Source: Tersicoccus mangrovi (GTDB lineage Bacteria > Actinomycetota > Actinomycetes > Actinomycetales > Micrococcaceae). From it: 64,000 bases of DNA. Of this stretch, positions 18,972 through 27,351 are shown piece by piece. The notes under the pieces were generated by a model, which saw nothing but the letters and a program-made list of their open reading frames with translations, searched no databases and was not told the origin of the DNA. Positions within the stretch are counted from its first letter, which is position 1. Each line of letters starts with the position of its first letter. The stretch covers positions 95,385 to 159,384 of the forward strand of contig NZ_JBAJMW010000008.1 of assembly GCF_036881825.1 (NCBI RefSeq). The letters are read 5' to 3'. A program made the translations under genes and the position numbers.

Positions 18972-20083
18972 CCGAACACCCGCACCCGCCCCTGCCCGAG
19001 ACCGCCCCCGGCACCTCGGACGACGGGGACGGCCGCCACCACCTCGACGAGCACCACCTCGACGAGCACCGCCTCGACCGGCCCATCGGGTCGTCGGGAC
19101 AAGCCGGTGGAACCGGCATGGCGGACCCCTCCGGCGACGCCGCACGCGAAGCGCTGCTGGCCGTGCGCACCGAGGTCGGCCGCGCCGTCGTCGGGCAGGA
19201 CGGCACCGTCACCGGCGTGCTGATCGCCCTGCTGTGTCGCGGCCACGTGCTGCTCGAGGGCGTGCCGGGCGTCGCCAAGACGCTGCTCGTGCGCGCGCTC
19301 TCGGCGGCCCTCACGCTGCAGACCACCCGCGTGCAGTTCACCCCGGACCTGATGCCGGGCGACCTGACCGGGTCCCTCGTCTACGACGCCCGGAACAGCG
19401 ACTTCACCTTCCGGCCCGGCCCGGTGTTCACCAACCTGCTGCTCGCCGACGAGATCAACCGGACCCCGCCGAAGACCCAGGCGGCGCTGCTCGAGGCGAT
19501 GGAGGAACGGCAGGTGTCCGTCGACGGCGTGTCCCGGCCGCTGCCGAGCCCGTTCATCGTCGCCGCGACCCAGAACCCGGTGGAGTACGAGGGCACGTAC
19601 CCGCTGCCGGAGGCGCAGCTGGACCGGTTCCTGCTCAAGCTGACCATGGACCTGCCCGGTCGCGAGGACGAGATCGAGGTGATCCGCCGGCACAGCACGG
19701 GTTTCGACCCGCGCGACCTCGCCGCGGCCGGGGTGCGGGCGGTCGCCGGGGCGGAGCAGCTCGCGGACGCGCGGGCCGCCGTCGGCCGGGTGCAGGTCTC
19801 CCCCGAGGTGCTCGGCTACATCGTCGACGTCGTGCGCGCGACCCGGTCTGCGCCGTCGTTCCAGCTCGGCGTCTCCCCGCGCGGGGCCACGGCCCTGCTG
19901 AACACGGCGCGGGCCTGGGCCTGGCTCAACGGGCGCGGATACGCGACACCGGACGACGTCAAGGCCCTCGCCCTGCCGACCCTGCGCCACCGCGTCGCCC
20001 TGCGCGCGGAGGCCCAGATGGACGGTGTCTCGGCCGACGGGGTGCTCGGCAGCATCCTCGCCACCGTCCCGGTGCCCCGGTGA
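18968..20083 (+). CDS. MoxR-family AAA+ ATPase
   Basis: MoxR ATPases act as chaperone-like remodelling factors for partner proteins, often together with DUF58 or VWA proteins. The 371-residue product has Walker A GVPGVAKT (residues 98-105), Walker B LLLADEINRTPPKTQAALLEAMEERQVSVDG, sensor 1 IVAATQNPVEYEGTYPLPEAQLDRF and a helical lid with SPRGATALLNTARAWAWLNGR. The N-terminus has a His/Asp/Glu-rich stretch (HHLDEHHLDEHRLD) encoded by a 15-bp repeat near 19037-19078. The ATG overlaps the DUF4350 stop, and the DUF58 gene follows after 19 bp. Confidence 0.93.
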   Translation: MTEHPHPPLPETAPGTSDDGDGRHHLDEHHLDEHRLDRPIGSSGQAGGTGMADPSGDAAREALLAVRTEVGRAVVGQDGTVTGVLIALLCRGHVLLEGVPGVAKTLLVRALSAALTLQTTRVQFTPDLMPGDLTGSLVYDARNSDFTFRPGPVFTNLLLADEINRTPPKTQAALLEAMEERQVSVDGVSRPLPSPFIVAATQNPVEYEGTYPLPEAQLDRFLLKLTMDLPGREDEIEVIRRHSTGFDPRDLAAAGVRAVAGAEQLADARAAVGRVQVSPEVLGYIVDVVRATRSAPSFQLGVSPRGATALLNTARAWAWLNGRGYATPDDVKALALPTLRHRVALRAEAQMDGVSADGVLGSILATVPVPR

Positions 20084-20102
20084 CCGGCGGGGAGGGCCGT
20101 CC

Positions 20103-21395
20103 GTGGCCCTGACCGGTCGGTTCGTCCTGCTCGCCCTGCTGGCCGGCGTCGTCGTCCTGTTCGCACCGGCGCCGGGGACCCTGCTGGTGCTCGCGGGCGT
20201 CCTCGTGGTGCTCGCCGTCCTGGACGTGGGCCTCGCCGTCTCGCCGCGCCGCGTCACGGTCACCCGGGAGCTGCCCGAGAGCGTCCGGCTCACCGAGCAG
20301 GTCGTCAGCGGGCTGGTGCTCGCCAACCCGGCGCGCCGCACGCTGCGGGCCCGCGTGCGCGACGGATGGCAGCCGTCCGCGGGTGCCGTGAACCCGCGCC
20401 ACCGGGTCGTCATCCCCGGCGGGCAGGCACGCCGCGTCCGCACGACGCTCGTGCCCGTGCGGCGCGGGGACCGACTGAGCCCGCACGTGACCATCCGCTC
20501 GGTCGGCCCCCTGGGCCTGGCCGCCCGGCAGGTCACGGTACCGCTGCCCGGACGCCTGCGGGTGCTCCCGCCCTTCCACGCGCGCCGGCACCTGCCGTCG
20601 AAGCTGCGCCGGCTGCGGGAGCTGGACGGCCGCGCCGCCGTGCAGATCCGCGGCGCCGGCACCGAGTTCGACTCGCTGCGCGACTACGTCCGGGGCGACG
20701 ACGTCCGGTCCATCGACTGGCGCGCCACCGCCCGGCGGCAGGCCGTCGTCGTGCGGACCTGGCGCCCGGAGCGGGACCGCCGCGTCGTCATCGTGCTCGA
20801 CACCTCCCGCACCGCGGCCGCCCGGATCGGCGACGAGCCGCGCCTGGACACGGGCATGGAGGCGGCCCTCCTGCTGGCGGTGCTCGCCGACCGCGGCGGG
20901 GACCGGGTCGACTTCCTCGCCGTCGACCGGCGGGTGCGGGCCCGGGTCGGCTCGGCGGACCGCGGTGAGCTGTTGCCCTCCCTCGTGCAGGCGATGGCGC
21001 CGCTGGAGGCCGAGCTGATCGAGGCGGACTTCTCCCGGCTGCCGGCGCACGTCGCCACGGTCAGCGCGCACCGCAGCCTCGTCGTGCTGCTGACGTCGCT
21101 GGACTCCGGGGCCGCCGAGGAGGGACTGCTGCCGGTGCTGCCGGCCCTGTGCGCGAAGCACGTCGTGATCGTCGCCGCGGTCCGGGACCCGGCGCTGGAC
21201 CAGACCGCCGCCGAACGGGGCACCGTGAGCGAGGTCTACCGGGCTGCCGCGGCCGAACGGACCCGGCTGGAACGGGCGGCGATGACGGCGCAGCTGCGGC
21301 TGCTCGGCGTCGAGGTCGTCGACGAGACCCCGGCGCTGCTGCCGCCGCGGCTGGCCGACGCGTACATCCGGCTCAAGGCCGCGGGCCGGCTCTGA
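20103..21395 (+). CDS. DUF58 domain protein
   Basis: The 430-residue product has two adjacent membrane segments at the N-terminus (about 5-45). The DUF58 core reads GTEFDSLRDYVRGDDVRSIDWRATARR, followed by a von Willebrand A-like part with RRVVIVLDTSRT, a degenerate MIDAS region. The GTG at 20103 has GGGAGG upstream; an earlier in-frame ATG lies inside moxR and is rejected. It closes the operon started at 15680. DUF58 proteins are standard partners of MoxR ATPases. The substrate is not known. Confidence 0.88.
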   Translation: MALTGRFVLLALLAGVVVLFAPAPGTLLVLAGVLVVLAVLDVGLAVSPRRVTVTRELPESVRLTEQVVSGLVLANPARRTLRARVRDGWQPSAGAVNPRHRVVIPGGQARRVRTTLVPVRRGDRLSPHVTIRSVGPLGLAARQVTVPLPGRLRVLPPFHARRHLPSKLRRLRELDGRAAVQIRGAGTEFDSLRDYVRGDDVRSIDWRATARRQAVVVRTWRPERDRRVVIVLDTSRTAAARIGDEPRLDTGMEAALLLAVLADRGGDRVDFLAVDRRVRARVGSADRGELLPSLVQAMAPLEAELIEADFSRLPAHVATVSAHRSLVVLLTSLDSGAAEEGLLPVLPALCAKHVVIVAAVRDPALDQTAAERGTVSEVYRAAAAERTRLERAAMTAQLRLLGVEVVDETPALLPPRLADAYIRLKAAGRL

Positions 21396-21449
21396 GCCGG
21401 TTGCCGGCCGCGTGCTCCCTCGGGAGGATGGCCCCATGAGGACGACACG

Positions 21450-22121
21450 ATGAGCGGATCGCTGTACGAGCAGGTACTGGGTGACCGATACGCGGACCTG
21501 CACCCTCGGGTGCGCGAGTACTTCGCCCAGCCGGCCGGCACGAGCCTGCGCTACGACGGGCGATTCGCCGTCGCCGGCTGCACCGTGCCGGTGCTGCGGC
21601 CGGCGTTCGCGGCCCTGGCGGGCGAGCAGATGTTCTTCCCCGAGTACGGGGAGGACGTGCCGTTCAGCATCGTCAACCGGTCCTACGTGGACGACGCCGG
21701 CGCGCCGTGCCTGGCCGCCGAGCGCATCCTCGACTTCGGGCACCGCACCCGGCGGTTCACCGACCTGTGCCGGCTCGGGCCGGACGGCCTGCTGCTCGAC
21801 CTCGTCGGCACGCACCACCTGCTCCGGACCGGGCTCGAACTCTCGGTCACAGGGACGGGAGCGATGCGGCTGGCCTCGACCGCGGCGTGGGCGGGCCCTC
21901 CCGGGGACTCTTCCGTCGCGGGGCCGGGCCCGACGCGCGCGCCGCGCGCGGTACCGGGGCTGCGCGTCCCGCGCGTGCTCGCCGCGGCGGCCTACACGGA
22001 GCAGGGCTTCGACGACGCGACCGGCCGGTTCACCATCCAGACCCGGGTGGTCCAGCCGCTGATCGGCACCCTGTTCGTCTACGCCGGCACGTTCGACCCG
22101 GAGCCCCACTCCGTCGCCTGA
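21450..22121 (+). CDS. DUF4166 domain protein
   Basis: The 223-residue product begins SLYEQVLGDRYADLHPRVREYFAQPAG, matching the start of DUF4166 domains, and ends VVQPLIGTLFVYAGTFDPE. The domain is sometimes fused to saccharopine dehydrogenase-like or epimerase proteins; here it stands alone. No membrane segment or known active-site motif is visible. The ATG at 21450 has GAGGAC upstream. It is convergent with the gene at 22157. The function is unknown. Confidence 0.75.
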   Translation: MSGSLYEQVLGDRYADLHPRVREYFAQPAGTSLRYDGRFAVAGCTVPVLRPAFAALAGEQMFFPEYGEDVPFSIVNRSYVDDAGAPCLAAERILDFGHRTRRFTDLCRLGPDGLLLDLVGTHHLLRTGLELSVTGTGAMRLASTAAWAGPPGDSSVAGPGPTRAPRAVPGLRVPRVLAAAAYTEQGFDDATGRFTIQTRVVQPLIGTLFVYAGTFDPEPHSVA

Positions 22122-22156
22122 CCGGGTGCGGCTCCGGCGGACGACGACGCAGCGCG

Positions 22157-23257
22157 TCAGGCGTCGCGGGCGGTGGTCTCGAGGGCGTCCGCGGTCGCGA
22201 CGAGGCGGCGCAGCAGGGCGGGCAGCCGTCCGGCATCGGGCGCACCCGCGGGGGCCCGGGTGCCGGTCAGGGCGCCGGCCGGCATGCGGGTGGTGACGGT
22301 GAGCTGCGGCAGCCGCGTCACCGGCAGGCCCAGGCGCTGCCACGGGTCGAGGACCTGGCCGGCCAGGTCGCTGACCTCCCGCAGCCCGCGCGTGCCACGC
22401 CGATCGACCGCCGTCGTCTCCAGTCCGACCGTGAGCGCGCCGCCGTCGTCGAGGTACTCGCCGAGCGCGTCCGGTGCGGTCCGCAGCGCCGACGCGGGCA
22501 CGGCCAGGGCGTCCGCCTCCGCCTCGCGTGCCAGACTCAGCGGCAGCGGGGCGGGTTCGACGGCGAGTACGACGTCCGCGGTCCCGGAGCCGCGGGCCGC
22601 CTCGACCGCCTGCCGCAGGGTCTGCCGCACCTCGGCCCGGTCGAGGGCGCGCAGGGTGCGGTAGCCGCTCGCGGTCGCGACGGTGCCGGCCAGGACGGCG
22701 TCGAGCGCCGGCTCGTCGATCCGCAGGGTGACGGTCGCGCCCGGCAGCGCGGTGCGCAGGGCCGCCAGGTGGGCGGCGAGCCCGGCGGCGAGGGAGTCGG
22801 CCAGGTCCCGGCGGGCGCCGTGGTCGGAGAGGACGCGTTCGCCGCCGGGGAGGTCGAGCACGGAGGCGAGGGTGACGGGGCCGAGCACGGTCACGCCGAT
22901 CCGCGTCGCGGGGATCTGCTCGGCGCCGGCGAGGTCGGCGAGGACGTTGACGTCGGAGGCCAGGAGCGAGCGGGACCGGCGCAGGTCCTCCCCCGGGCGG
23001 GCGGACACCCGCCAGCCGTGCGGGCCGATCTCGACGGGCAGCTCCTCGAGCAGCGCCGCGGCGCGTCCGGCGGCGTCGGCACCAGGACCGCGGTCGGGCA
23101 GCAGCGGCAGGGACGGCAGGTGCGGGTCACCCAGTTCACCCCGGATGGCGGTCAGCGCGCCGAGCAGGTCGGTGCCGGCGACGACGATGGGGCCGGTCGC
23201 CGTGATGGTGTCCGGCGAGGAGGTCGTGTCCGGTGTGGTGCTGGCCTCCAGGCTCAC
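22157..23257 (-). CDS. B12-independent methionine synthase family protein, function uncertain
   Basis: The 366-residue product has the pattern of short actinobacterial proteins annotated as B12-independent methionine synthase, such as M. tuberculosis Rv3015c. It shows an N-terminal stretch ending AGTDLLGALTAIRGELGDPHLPSLPLLPDRGPGADAAGRAAALL and RIDEPALDAVLAG in the barrel. It is about half the length of MetE. I do not see the His/Cys zinc ligands needed for methyl transfer to homocysteine, and the His of the usual GTHAxxPGTD start is missing here (GPIVVAGTD). The GTG at 23257 overlaps the chorismate mutase stop (GTGA), so they are coupled. Enzymatic methionine synthesis is doubtful. Confidence 0.7.
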   Translation of the reverse strand: MSLEASTTPDTTSSPDTITATGPIVVAGTDLLGALTAIRGELGDPHLPSLPLLPDRGPGADAAGRAAALLEELPVEIGPHGWRVSARPGEDLRRSRSLLASDVNVLADLAGAEQIPATRIGVTVLGPVTLASVLDLPGGERVLSDHGARRDLADSLAAGLAAHLAALRTALPGATVTLRIDEPALDAVLAGTVATASGYRTLRALDRAEVRQTLRQAVEAARGSGTADVVLAVEPAPLPLSLAREAEADALAVPASALRTAPDALGEYLDDGGALTVGLETTAVDRRGTRGLREVSDLAGQVLDPWQRLGLPVTRLPQLTVTTRMPAGALTGTRAPAGAPDAGRLPALLRRLVATADALETTARDA

Positions 23258-23667
23258 GCCCGGGTGTCCGCGTCGGCGGTGCCGCGCACATCGGTCGTCG
23301 CGCCCGGCCGGGGTATCACCGGCAGCGGGGACGTGCCGTCGGAGATCGCCTGATGGTGACGGATGACTTCCTCGATGATGAAGGTGAGGAACTTCTCGGC
23401 GAAGGCCGGGTCCAGATGGGCCTCCTCGGCCAGCCGCCGCAGCCGGGCGATCTGCATCGACTCGCGCGTCGGGTCCGCCGGCGGCAGCCGGTGCTCGGCC
23501 TTGAGCACCCCCACCCGCTGGGTGGCGCGGAACCGCTCGGCGAGCACGTAGACCAGGGTGGCGTCGAAGTTGTCGATGCTGGACCGGATCTGCAGCAGCT
23601 CGTGCATGACGGCCGGATCCACGTCCTCCCCCAGGGAGCTGGCGGACGGGTCGAACGAATCCATCAT
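23254..23667 (-). CDS. chorismate mutase (AroQ class)
   Basis: The enzyme rearranges chorismate to prephenate for Phe and Tyr synthesis. The 137-residue all-helical protein shows LLQIRSSIDNFDATLVYVLAERFRATQRVGVLKAEHRLPPADPTRESMQIARLRRLAEE, with conserved Arg, Lys and Glu positions of the AroQ active site, and FLTFIIEEVIRHHQ at the end of the core. Two ATGs are adjacent (23667, 23664). TAGACT lies exactly 6 nt before the first, so that start is preferred. The start overlaps the CPBP gene stop by 4 bp, yet the TAGACT suggests its own promoter inside that gene. Confidence 0.9.
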   Translation of the reverse strand: MMDSFDPSASSLGEDVDPAVMHELLQIRSSIDNFDATLVYVLAERFRATQRVGVLKAEHRLPPADPTRESMQIARLRRLAEEAHLDPAFAEKFLTFIIEEVIRHHQAISDGTSPLPVIPRPGATTDVRGTADADTRA

Positions 23668-24662
23668 GGGTCCAGTCTAGGGGCGCGCAGGCCCGTGCCC
23701 GGCCCGGCCAGCGGCCGCCCCTGCACGGGAGCGAGCCACGGCTGCCGGTCGACACCGAACTGTCCGCGCCAGGCCAGGACCGCGACCAGCACGGCCGGCA
23801 CGAGCCAGCCGGACCAGCCGAGGATCGTCGTCGTGAGCGGGCTGAACGTCGTCCCCCAGGCGAGGAACACCAGCGGGAAGCCGGCCGCGGCGTTGATCGC
23901 GCCGTGCGCGGCGGCGACCGGCCAGATCGAGTCGGTGCGCATCCGGATCCAGCTGAGCACCGCGCCGATGACGACGGCGAAGCAGATCATCGCGATCACG
24001 GCGAGCCAGCCGGGCCCGCCCGGGTAGTTGTAGCCGAGCAGGATCAGCGGGGCGTGCCACAGCCCCCACAGGGCGCCGGAGACGACGACGGCGGTCGGGA
24101 CGCCTGCGGGCAGCAGCGCCGGCAGCAGCCAGCCCCGCCAGCCGAGCTCCTCACCGAGGGACGGGACGATGTTGACGAAGGCGCCGATGAGGACGTTGAG
24201 GAACTGCAGCGCCACGACGGTGCCGAGGCTGACGCGGGTCAGCGCCGTGGGGGCCACCTGCTCGAGGTAGGCGCGGAACCCGGAGAACCCGGTGAGGTCG
24301 GCGTGGTAGAGGCCGAACAGGGCACCGACGGCGAGCGCCCCGAGCACGAGGACGACGGCCAGCACCACGGCACCGAGCAGCAGCAGGACGAACCGCCCGA
24401 CCGGGCGCACCTGGCTGATGCCCAGCGCCCGCGGGATGGAGTCCGGCCGCTCCACCCAGCGGCTGACGACGAGCGCCGCGATCGCGGGTCCGAGCATGTA
24501 GACCAGCAGAAGGACCGGCAGGGCGGGACTGCGCAAGCCACCGGCCAGGGCGAGACCGAGCCCCACCAGCCACGAGAAGCCGAAGGCGATCGCCAGGAAG
24601 ACCAGGATGGGTCGCCGTCGCAGGCGGCCCCCGGTCGAGTACGCGGTCGAGTCCACAGCCAT
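23664..24662 (-). CDS. CPBP-family intramembrane metalloprotease
   Basis: The 332-residue product has about eight membrane segments. It carries the CPBP (Abi/CAAX-protease-like) motifs: EELGWRGWL (motif 1, EExxxR), GLWHAPLILLGYN (motif 2, His) and AAHGAINAAAG (motif 3, His/Asn). The family includes type II CAAX prenyl proteases and bacterial self-immunity proteins; the substrate here is unknown. The start at 24662 has TACGCT exactly 6 nt upstream, a leaderless layout. An ATG at 24761 is in frame, but the added sequence is Arg-rich and not family-like. Confidence 0.85.
   Translation of the reverse strand: MAVDSTAYSTGGRLRRRPILVFLAIAFGFSWLVGLGLALAGGLRSPALPVLLLVYMLGPAIAALVVSRWVERPDSIPRALGISQVRPVGRFVLLLLGAVVLAVVLVLGALAVGALFGLYHADLTGFSGFRAYLEQVAPTALTRVSLGTVVALQFLNVLIGAFVNIVPSLGEELGWRGWLLPALLPAGVPTAVVVSGALWGLWHAPLILLGYNYPGGPGWLAVIAMICFAVVIGAVLSWIRMRTDSIWPVAAAHGAINAAAGFPLVFLAWGTTFSPLTTTILGWSGWLVPAVLVAVLAWRGQFGVDRQPWLAPVQGRPLAGPGTGLRAPRLDP
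23674..23679 (-). promoter_or_regulatory. -10 hexamer TAGACT, leaderless start of chorismate mutase
   Basis: TAGACT, then GGACCC, then ATG on the minus strand. It lies inside the 3' end of the CPBP gene. The TAGACTGGACC string is identical to the one before iscS. Confidence 0.6.
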
Positions 24663-24668
24663 GGACCG

Positions 24669-24674
24669 AGCGTA
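24669..24674 (-). promoter_or_regulatory. -10 hexamer TACGCT, leaderless start of the CPBP gene
   Basis: TACGCT, then CGGTCC, then ATG on the minus strand, with no ribosome-binding site. Confidence 0.6.
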
Positions 24675-24836
24675 CCGGCGGTGGAATCCTCCACGAGCGA
24701 CCAGTCGATGTTGTCGGCATCGCCCCTCACCGGCCCGCCGGGCCAGTCGTAGGGTCGGCACACCTGCCCGGCTGCGTTCCGGGTGTGCGTGTGCTCCTCG
24801 TCCGGGCCGGTTCTCCCCGCGCCCTCCCTGCCGACG

Positions 24837-25976
24837 TCAGACGGCGGCGAGCGACCGGGCGGTGTCGATGGTCGCCTGGCCGAGCACCCGGGTGCCCTGG
24901 TACAGGACGACGGTCTGGCCGGGGGCGACACCCCGGAGCGACTCGTCCAGGATCACGACGAGGCGGTGGTCACCGTCGTCGCCGGTCACCACCTGTGCGG
25001 TCGCCGGGACGGGGTCGCCGTGCGCGCGGACCTGCGCGAGCACAGGGAAGCGGGCGGAGGCGCCGGTCGCGGGGTCGACGACGGCGTCCGGGATCGGGCG
25101 CCCGGCCCACGAGATCCGGATGCCGCGGATCTCGTCGACGGCGAGCAGCCGCTCGGGTCCGACGGTCACCCGGTTCTGCTTCGGTTCGATCGAGAGGACG
25201 AAGCGGGGCTTGCCGTCCGCGGCCGGACGGCCGAGCTTGAGGCCGCGGCGCTGCCCCACGGTGAACGCCTGCGCACCGGCGTGCTCACCGACCGTCGCGC
25301 CGGTCTCGTCGACGATCTCGCCCGGCTCCATCGCGATCTTCTCGGCGAGCCAGCCGACGGTGTCGCCGTCGGGGATGAAGCAGATGTCGTGGCTGTCCGG
25401 CTTCTTCGCCACGGAGAGTCCGCGCTCGGCGGCCTCGGCGCGGACGGCGGCCTTGGTGGGCGCGTCGGCCAGCGGGAAGAGGCAGTGCTCGAGCTGGGCC
25501 TCGGTCAGGACCCCGAGGACGTAGGACTGGTCCTTGGCCCAGTCGCTGGCGCGGTGCAGCTCGGGGTGGCCGTCGGCGTCGCGGTCGACGCGGGCGTAGT
25601 GGCCGGTGCACACGGCGTCGAAGCCCAGCGCCAGCGCCTTCTCGAGCAGGGCCGCGAACTTGATCTTCTCGTTGCAGCGCATGCACGGGTTCGGGGTGCG
25701 GCCGGCCTCGTACTCGGCGATGAAGTCGTCGACCACGTCCTCCTTGAACCGCTCGGAGAAGTCCCACACGTAGTACGGGATGCCGAGCTTCTCGGCGGCG
25801 CGCCAGGCGTCGCGGGAGTCCTCGATGGTGCAGCAACCGCGGCTGCCCGTGCGCAGGGTGCCGGGCATGCGGGACAGGGCCAGGTGGACGCCGACGACGT
25901 CGTGCCCGGCGTCGACGGCACGGGCGGCGGCGACCGCGGAGTCGACTCCGCCGCTCATGGCAGCCAGGACGCGCAT
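24837..25976 (-). CDS. mnmA: tRNA 2-thiouridylase MnmA
   Basis: MnmA adenylates and thiolates U34 of tRNA(Lys/Glu/Gln), using sulfur that originates from a cysteine desulfurase. The 379-residue product has the ATP-pyrophosphatase loop SGGVDSAVA (residues 8-16), the catalytic pair C98 in NPCMRCNEK and C199 in SHDICFIPDG, and the C-terminal EPKQNRVTVG barrel. The ATG at 25976 has GAGGAG 5 nt upstream. The longer frame to 26669 overlaps iscS out of frame and is rejected. It lies 46 bp after iscS, so sulfur donor and acceptor are probably co-expressed. Confidence 0.96.
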   Translation of the reverse strand: MRVLAAMSGGVDSAVAAARAVDAGHDVVGVHLALSRMPGTLRTGSRGCCTIEDSRDAWRAAEKLGIPYYVWDFSERFKEDVVDDFIAEYEAGRTPNPCMRCNEKIKFAALLEKALALGFDAVCTGHYARVDRDADGHPELHRASDWAKDQSYVLGVLTEAQLEHCLFPLADAPTKAAVRAEAAERGLSVAKKPDSHDICFIPDGDTVGWLAEKIAMEPGEIVDETGATVGEHAGAQAFTVGQRRGLKLGRPAADGKPRFVLSIEPKQNRVTVGPERLLAVDEIRGIRISWAGRPIPDAVVDPATGASARFPVLAQVRAHGDPVPATAQVVTGDDGDHRLVVILDESLRGVAPGQTVVLYQGTRVLGQATIDTARSLAAV

Positions 25977-26022
25977 GGTCTCCTCAGAAGTGCTCGGGGT
26001 CGGTTTGCTCGTGGTGCCGGCG

Positions 26023-27228
26023 TCAGCGGCCGGCGGACTGCAGGTCCGGGACGTGACCGGCCATGCCGGCGGCGGCGGCCTTCTCGACGGCGCCCGGCAG
26101 CACGTCGAGCAGCAGGGCCACATCGTCCTCGGTGGAGGTGTGGCCGAGGCTGAAACGCTGGGCGCCGCGGGCGGTGGCCTCGTCCAGGCCGAGCGCCAGC
26201 AGCACGTGGGAGGCGCGCGGGACGCCGGCGCTGCAGGCCGAGCCGGCCGAGGACTGCACCCCGGCCGCGTCGAGCAGGAAGAGCAGCGAGTCGCCCTCGC
26301 ACCCGGTGAAGGTGAAGTGGGCGTTGCCGGGCAGCCGCTCGGGGCCGGACGCCGGTCCGCGCAGGACGGCGGCGGGCACCCGCTCGAGCACCCCGGTGAC
26401 GAGCGCGTCGCGCAGGCCGGCGATCCGGGCGGACTCCGCGGCCAGGTCGCCGATGACGGCGGTCGCGGCCGCCGCGAAGCCGGCGGCGGCGGGGGCGTCG
26501 AGGGTGCCGGAGCGCACGTCGCGTTCCTGGCCGCCGCCGTGCTGGACGGGCGTGACGGCCACGGACCGACCGAGCAGCAGGGCGCCGATGCCCAGCGGGC
26601 CGCCGATCTTGTGGCTGCTGATCGAGGCGGCCGCCAGGCCGGTGGCGGCGAAGTCGACGGGCACGGCACCGAAGGCCTGCACGGCGTCGGCGTGCACCGG
26701 GATGCCGTGGGCCTCGGCGCGGCGGACGATCTCGCCGACCGGCTGGACGGCGCCGATCTCGTTGTTGGCCCACATGACCGTGACGAGGGCGACCGTGTCC
26801 GGGTCCTCGGCGATGGCGGCGTCGAGCGCGTCGAGGTCGAGGATGCCGCGCTCGTCGACGGGCAGCCAGACGGCCTCGGCGCCCTGGGTCGCCTCGAGCC
26901 ACTCGACGGTCTCGGAGACGGCGTGGTGCTCGATCGTGGAGGTGAGGATCCGGCGGCGGCGCGGGTCCGCGGCGTGCCGGGACCAGTAGAGCCCCTTGAT
27001 CGCGAGGTTGTCCGCCTCGGTGCCGCCTCCGGTGAGGATCACCTCGGAGGGGTGCGCGCCGGCGGCGGCGGCGATCTCGTCGCGGGCGGTCTCGACGACC
27101 ATCCGGGCGCGACGGCCCGCACCGTGCAGGGCGGAGGGATTGCCGCAGCGGGTCAGTTCAGTGGTGATCGCGGCCAGAGCGGGCCCGCAGAGGGGCGCGG
27201 TGGCCGCGTGGTCGAAGTACGCGGGCAC
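26023..27228 (-). CDS. iscS: cysteine desulfurase (IscS/NifS family)
   Basis: The enzyme removes sulfur from cysteine as a persulfide for tRNA thiolation and Fe-S assembly. The 401-residue product has the PLP lysine K207 in SSHKIGG, the catalytic loop SAGSACSAG with C332, and the substrate region NNEIGAVQP. The active-site loop length is of the short IscS-like class. The GTG at 27228 has TAGACT exactly 6 nt upstream, a leaderless layout. Directly upstream of mnmA, it matches the iscS-mnmA pairing known from mycobacteria. Confidence 0.95.
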   Translation of the reverse strand: MPAYFDHAATAPLCGPALAAITTELTRCGNPSALHGAGRRARMVVETARDEIAAAAGAHPSEVILTGGGTEADNLAIKGLYWSRHAADPRRRRILTSTIEHHAVSETVEWLEATQGAEAVWLPVDERGILDLDALDAAIAEDPDTVALVTVMWANNEIGAVQPVGEIVRRAEAHGIPVHADAVQAFGAVPVDFAATGLAAASISSHKIGGPLGIGALLLGRSVAVTPVQHGGGQERDVRSGTLDAPAAAGFAAAATAVIGDLAAESARIAGLRDALVTGVLERVPAAVLRGPASGPERLPGNAHFTFTGCEGDSLLFLLDAAGVQSSAGSACSAGVPRASHVLLALGLDEATARGAQRFSLGHTSTEDDVALLLDVLPGAVEKAAAAGMAGHVPDLQSAGR

Positions 27229-27234
27229 CGGTCC

Positions 27235-27240
27235 AGTCTA
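27235..27240 (-). promoter_or_regulatory. -10 hexamer TAGACT, leaderless start of iscS
   Basis: TAGACT, then GGACCG, then GTG on the minus strand. The first 11 bases match the element before chorismate mutase. Confidence 0.6.
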
Positions 27241-27351
27241 GTCGGTGGTGATTCCGCACCCATGGGGGCCGGGTGCGGCGGCGTCACCCGCCGTCTCACG
27301 CGGCCGTTCCCGACCGGCGCCGTCTGACCGGCCGTTCTCGGTGGGGCGGTC

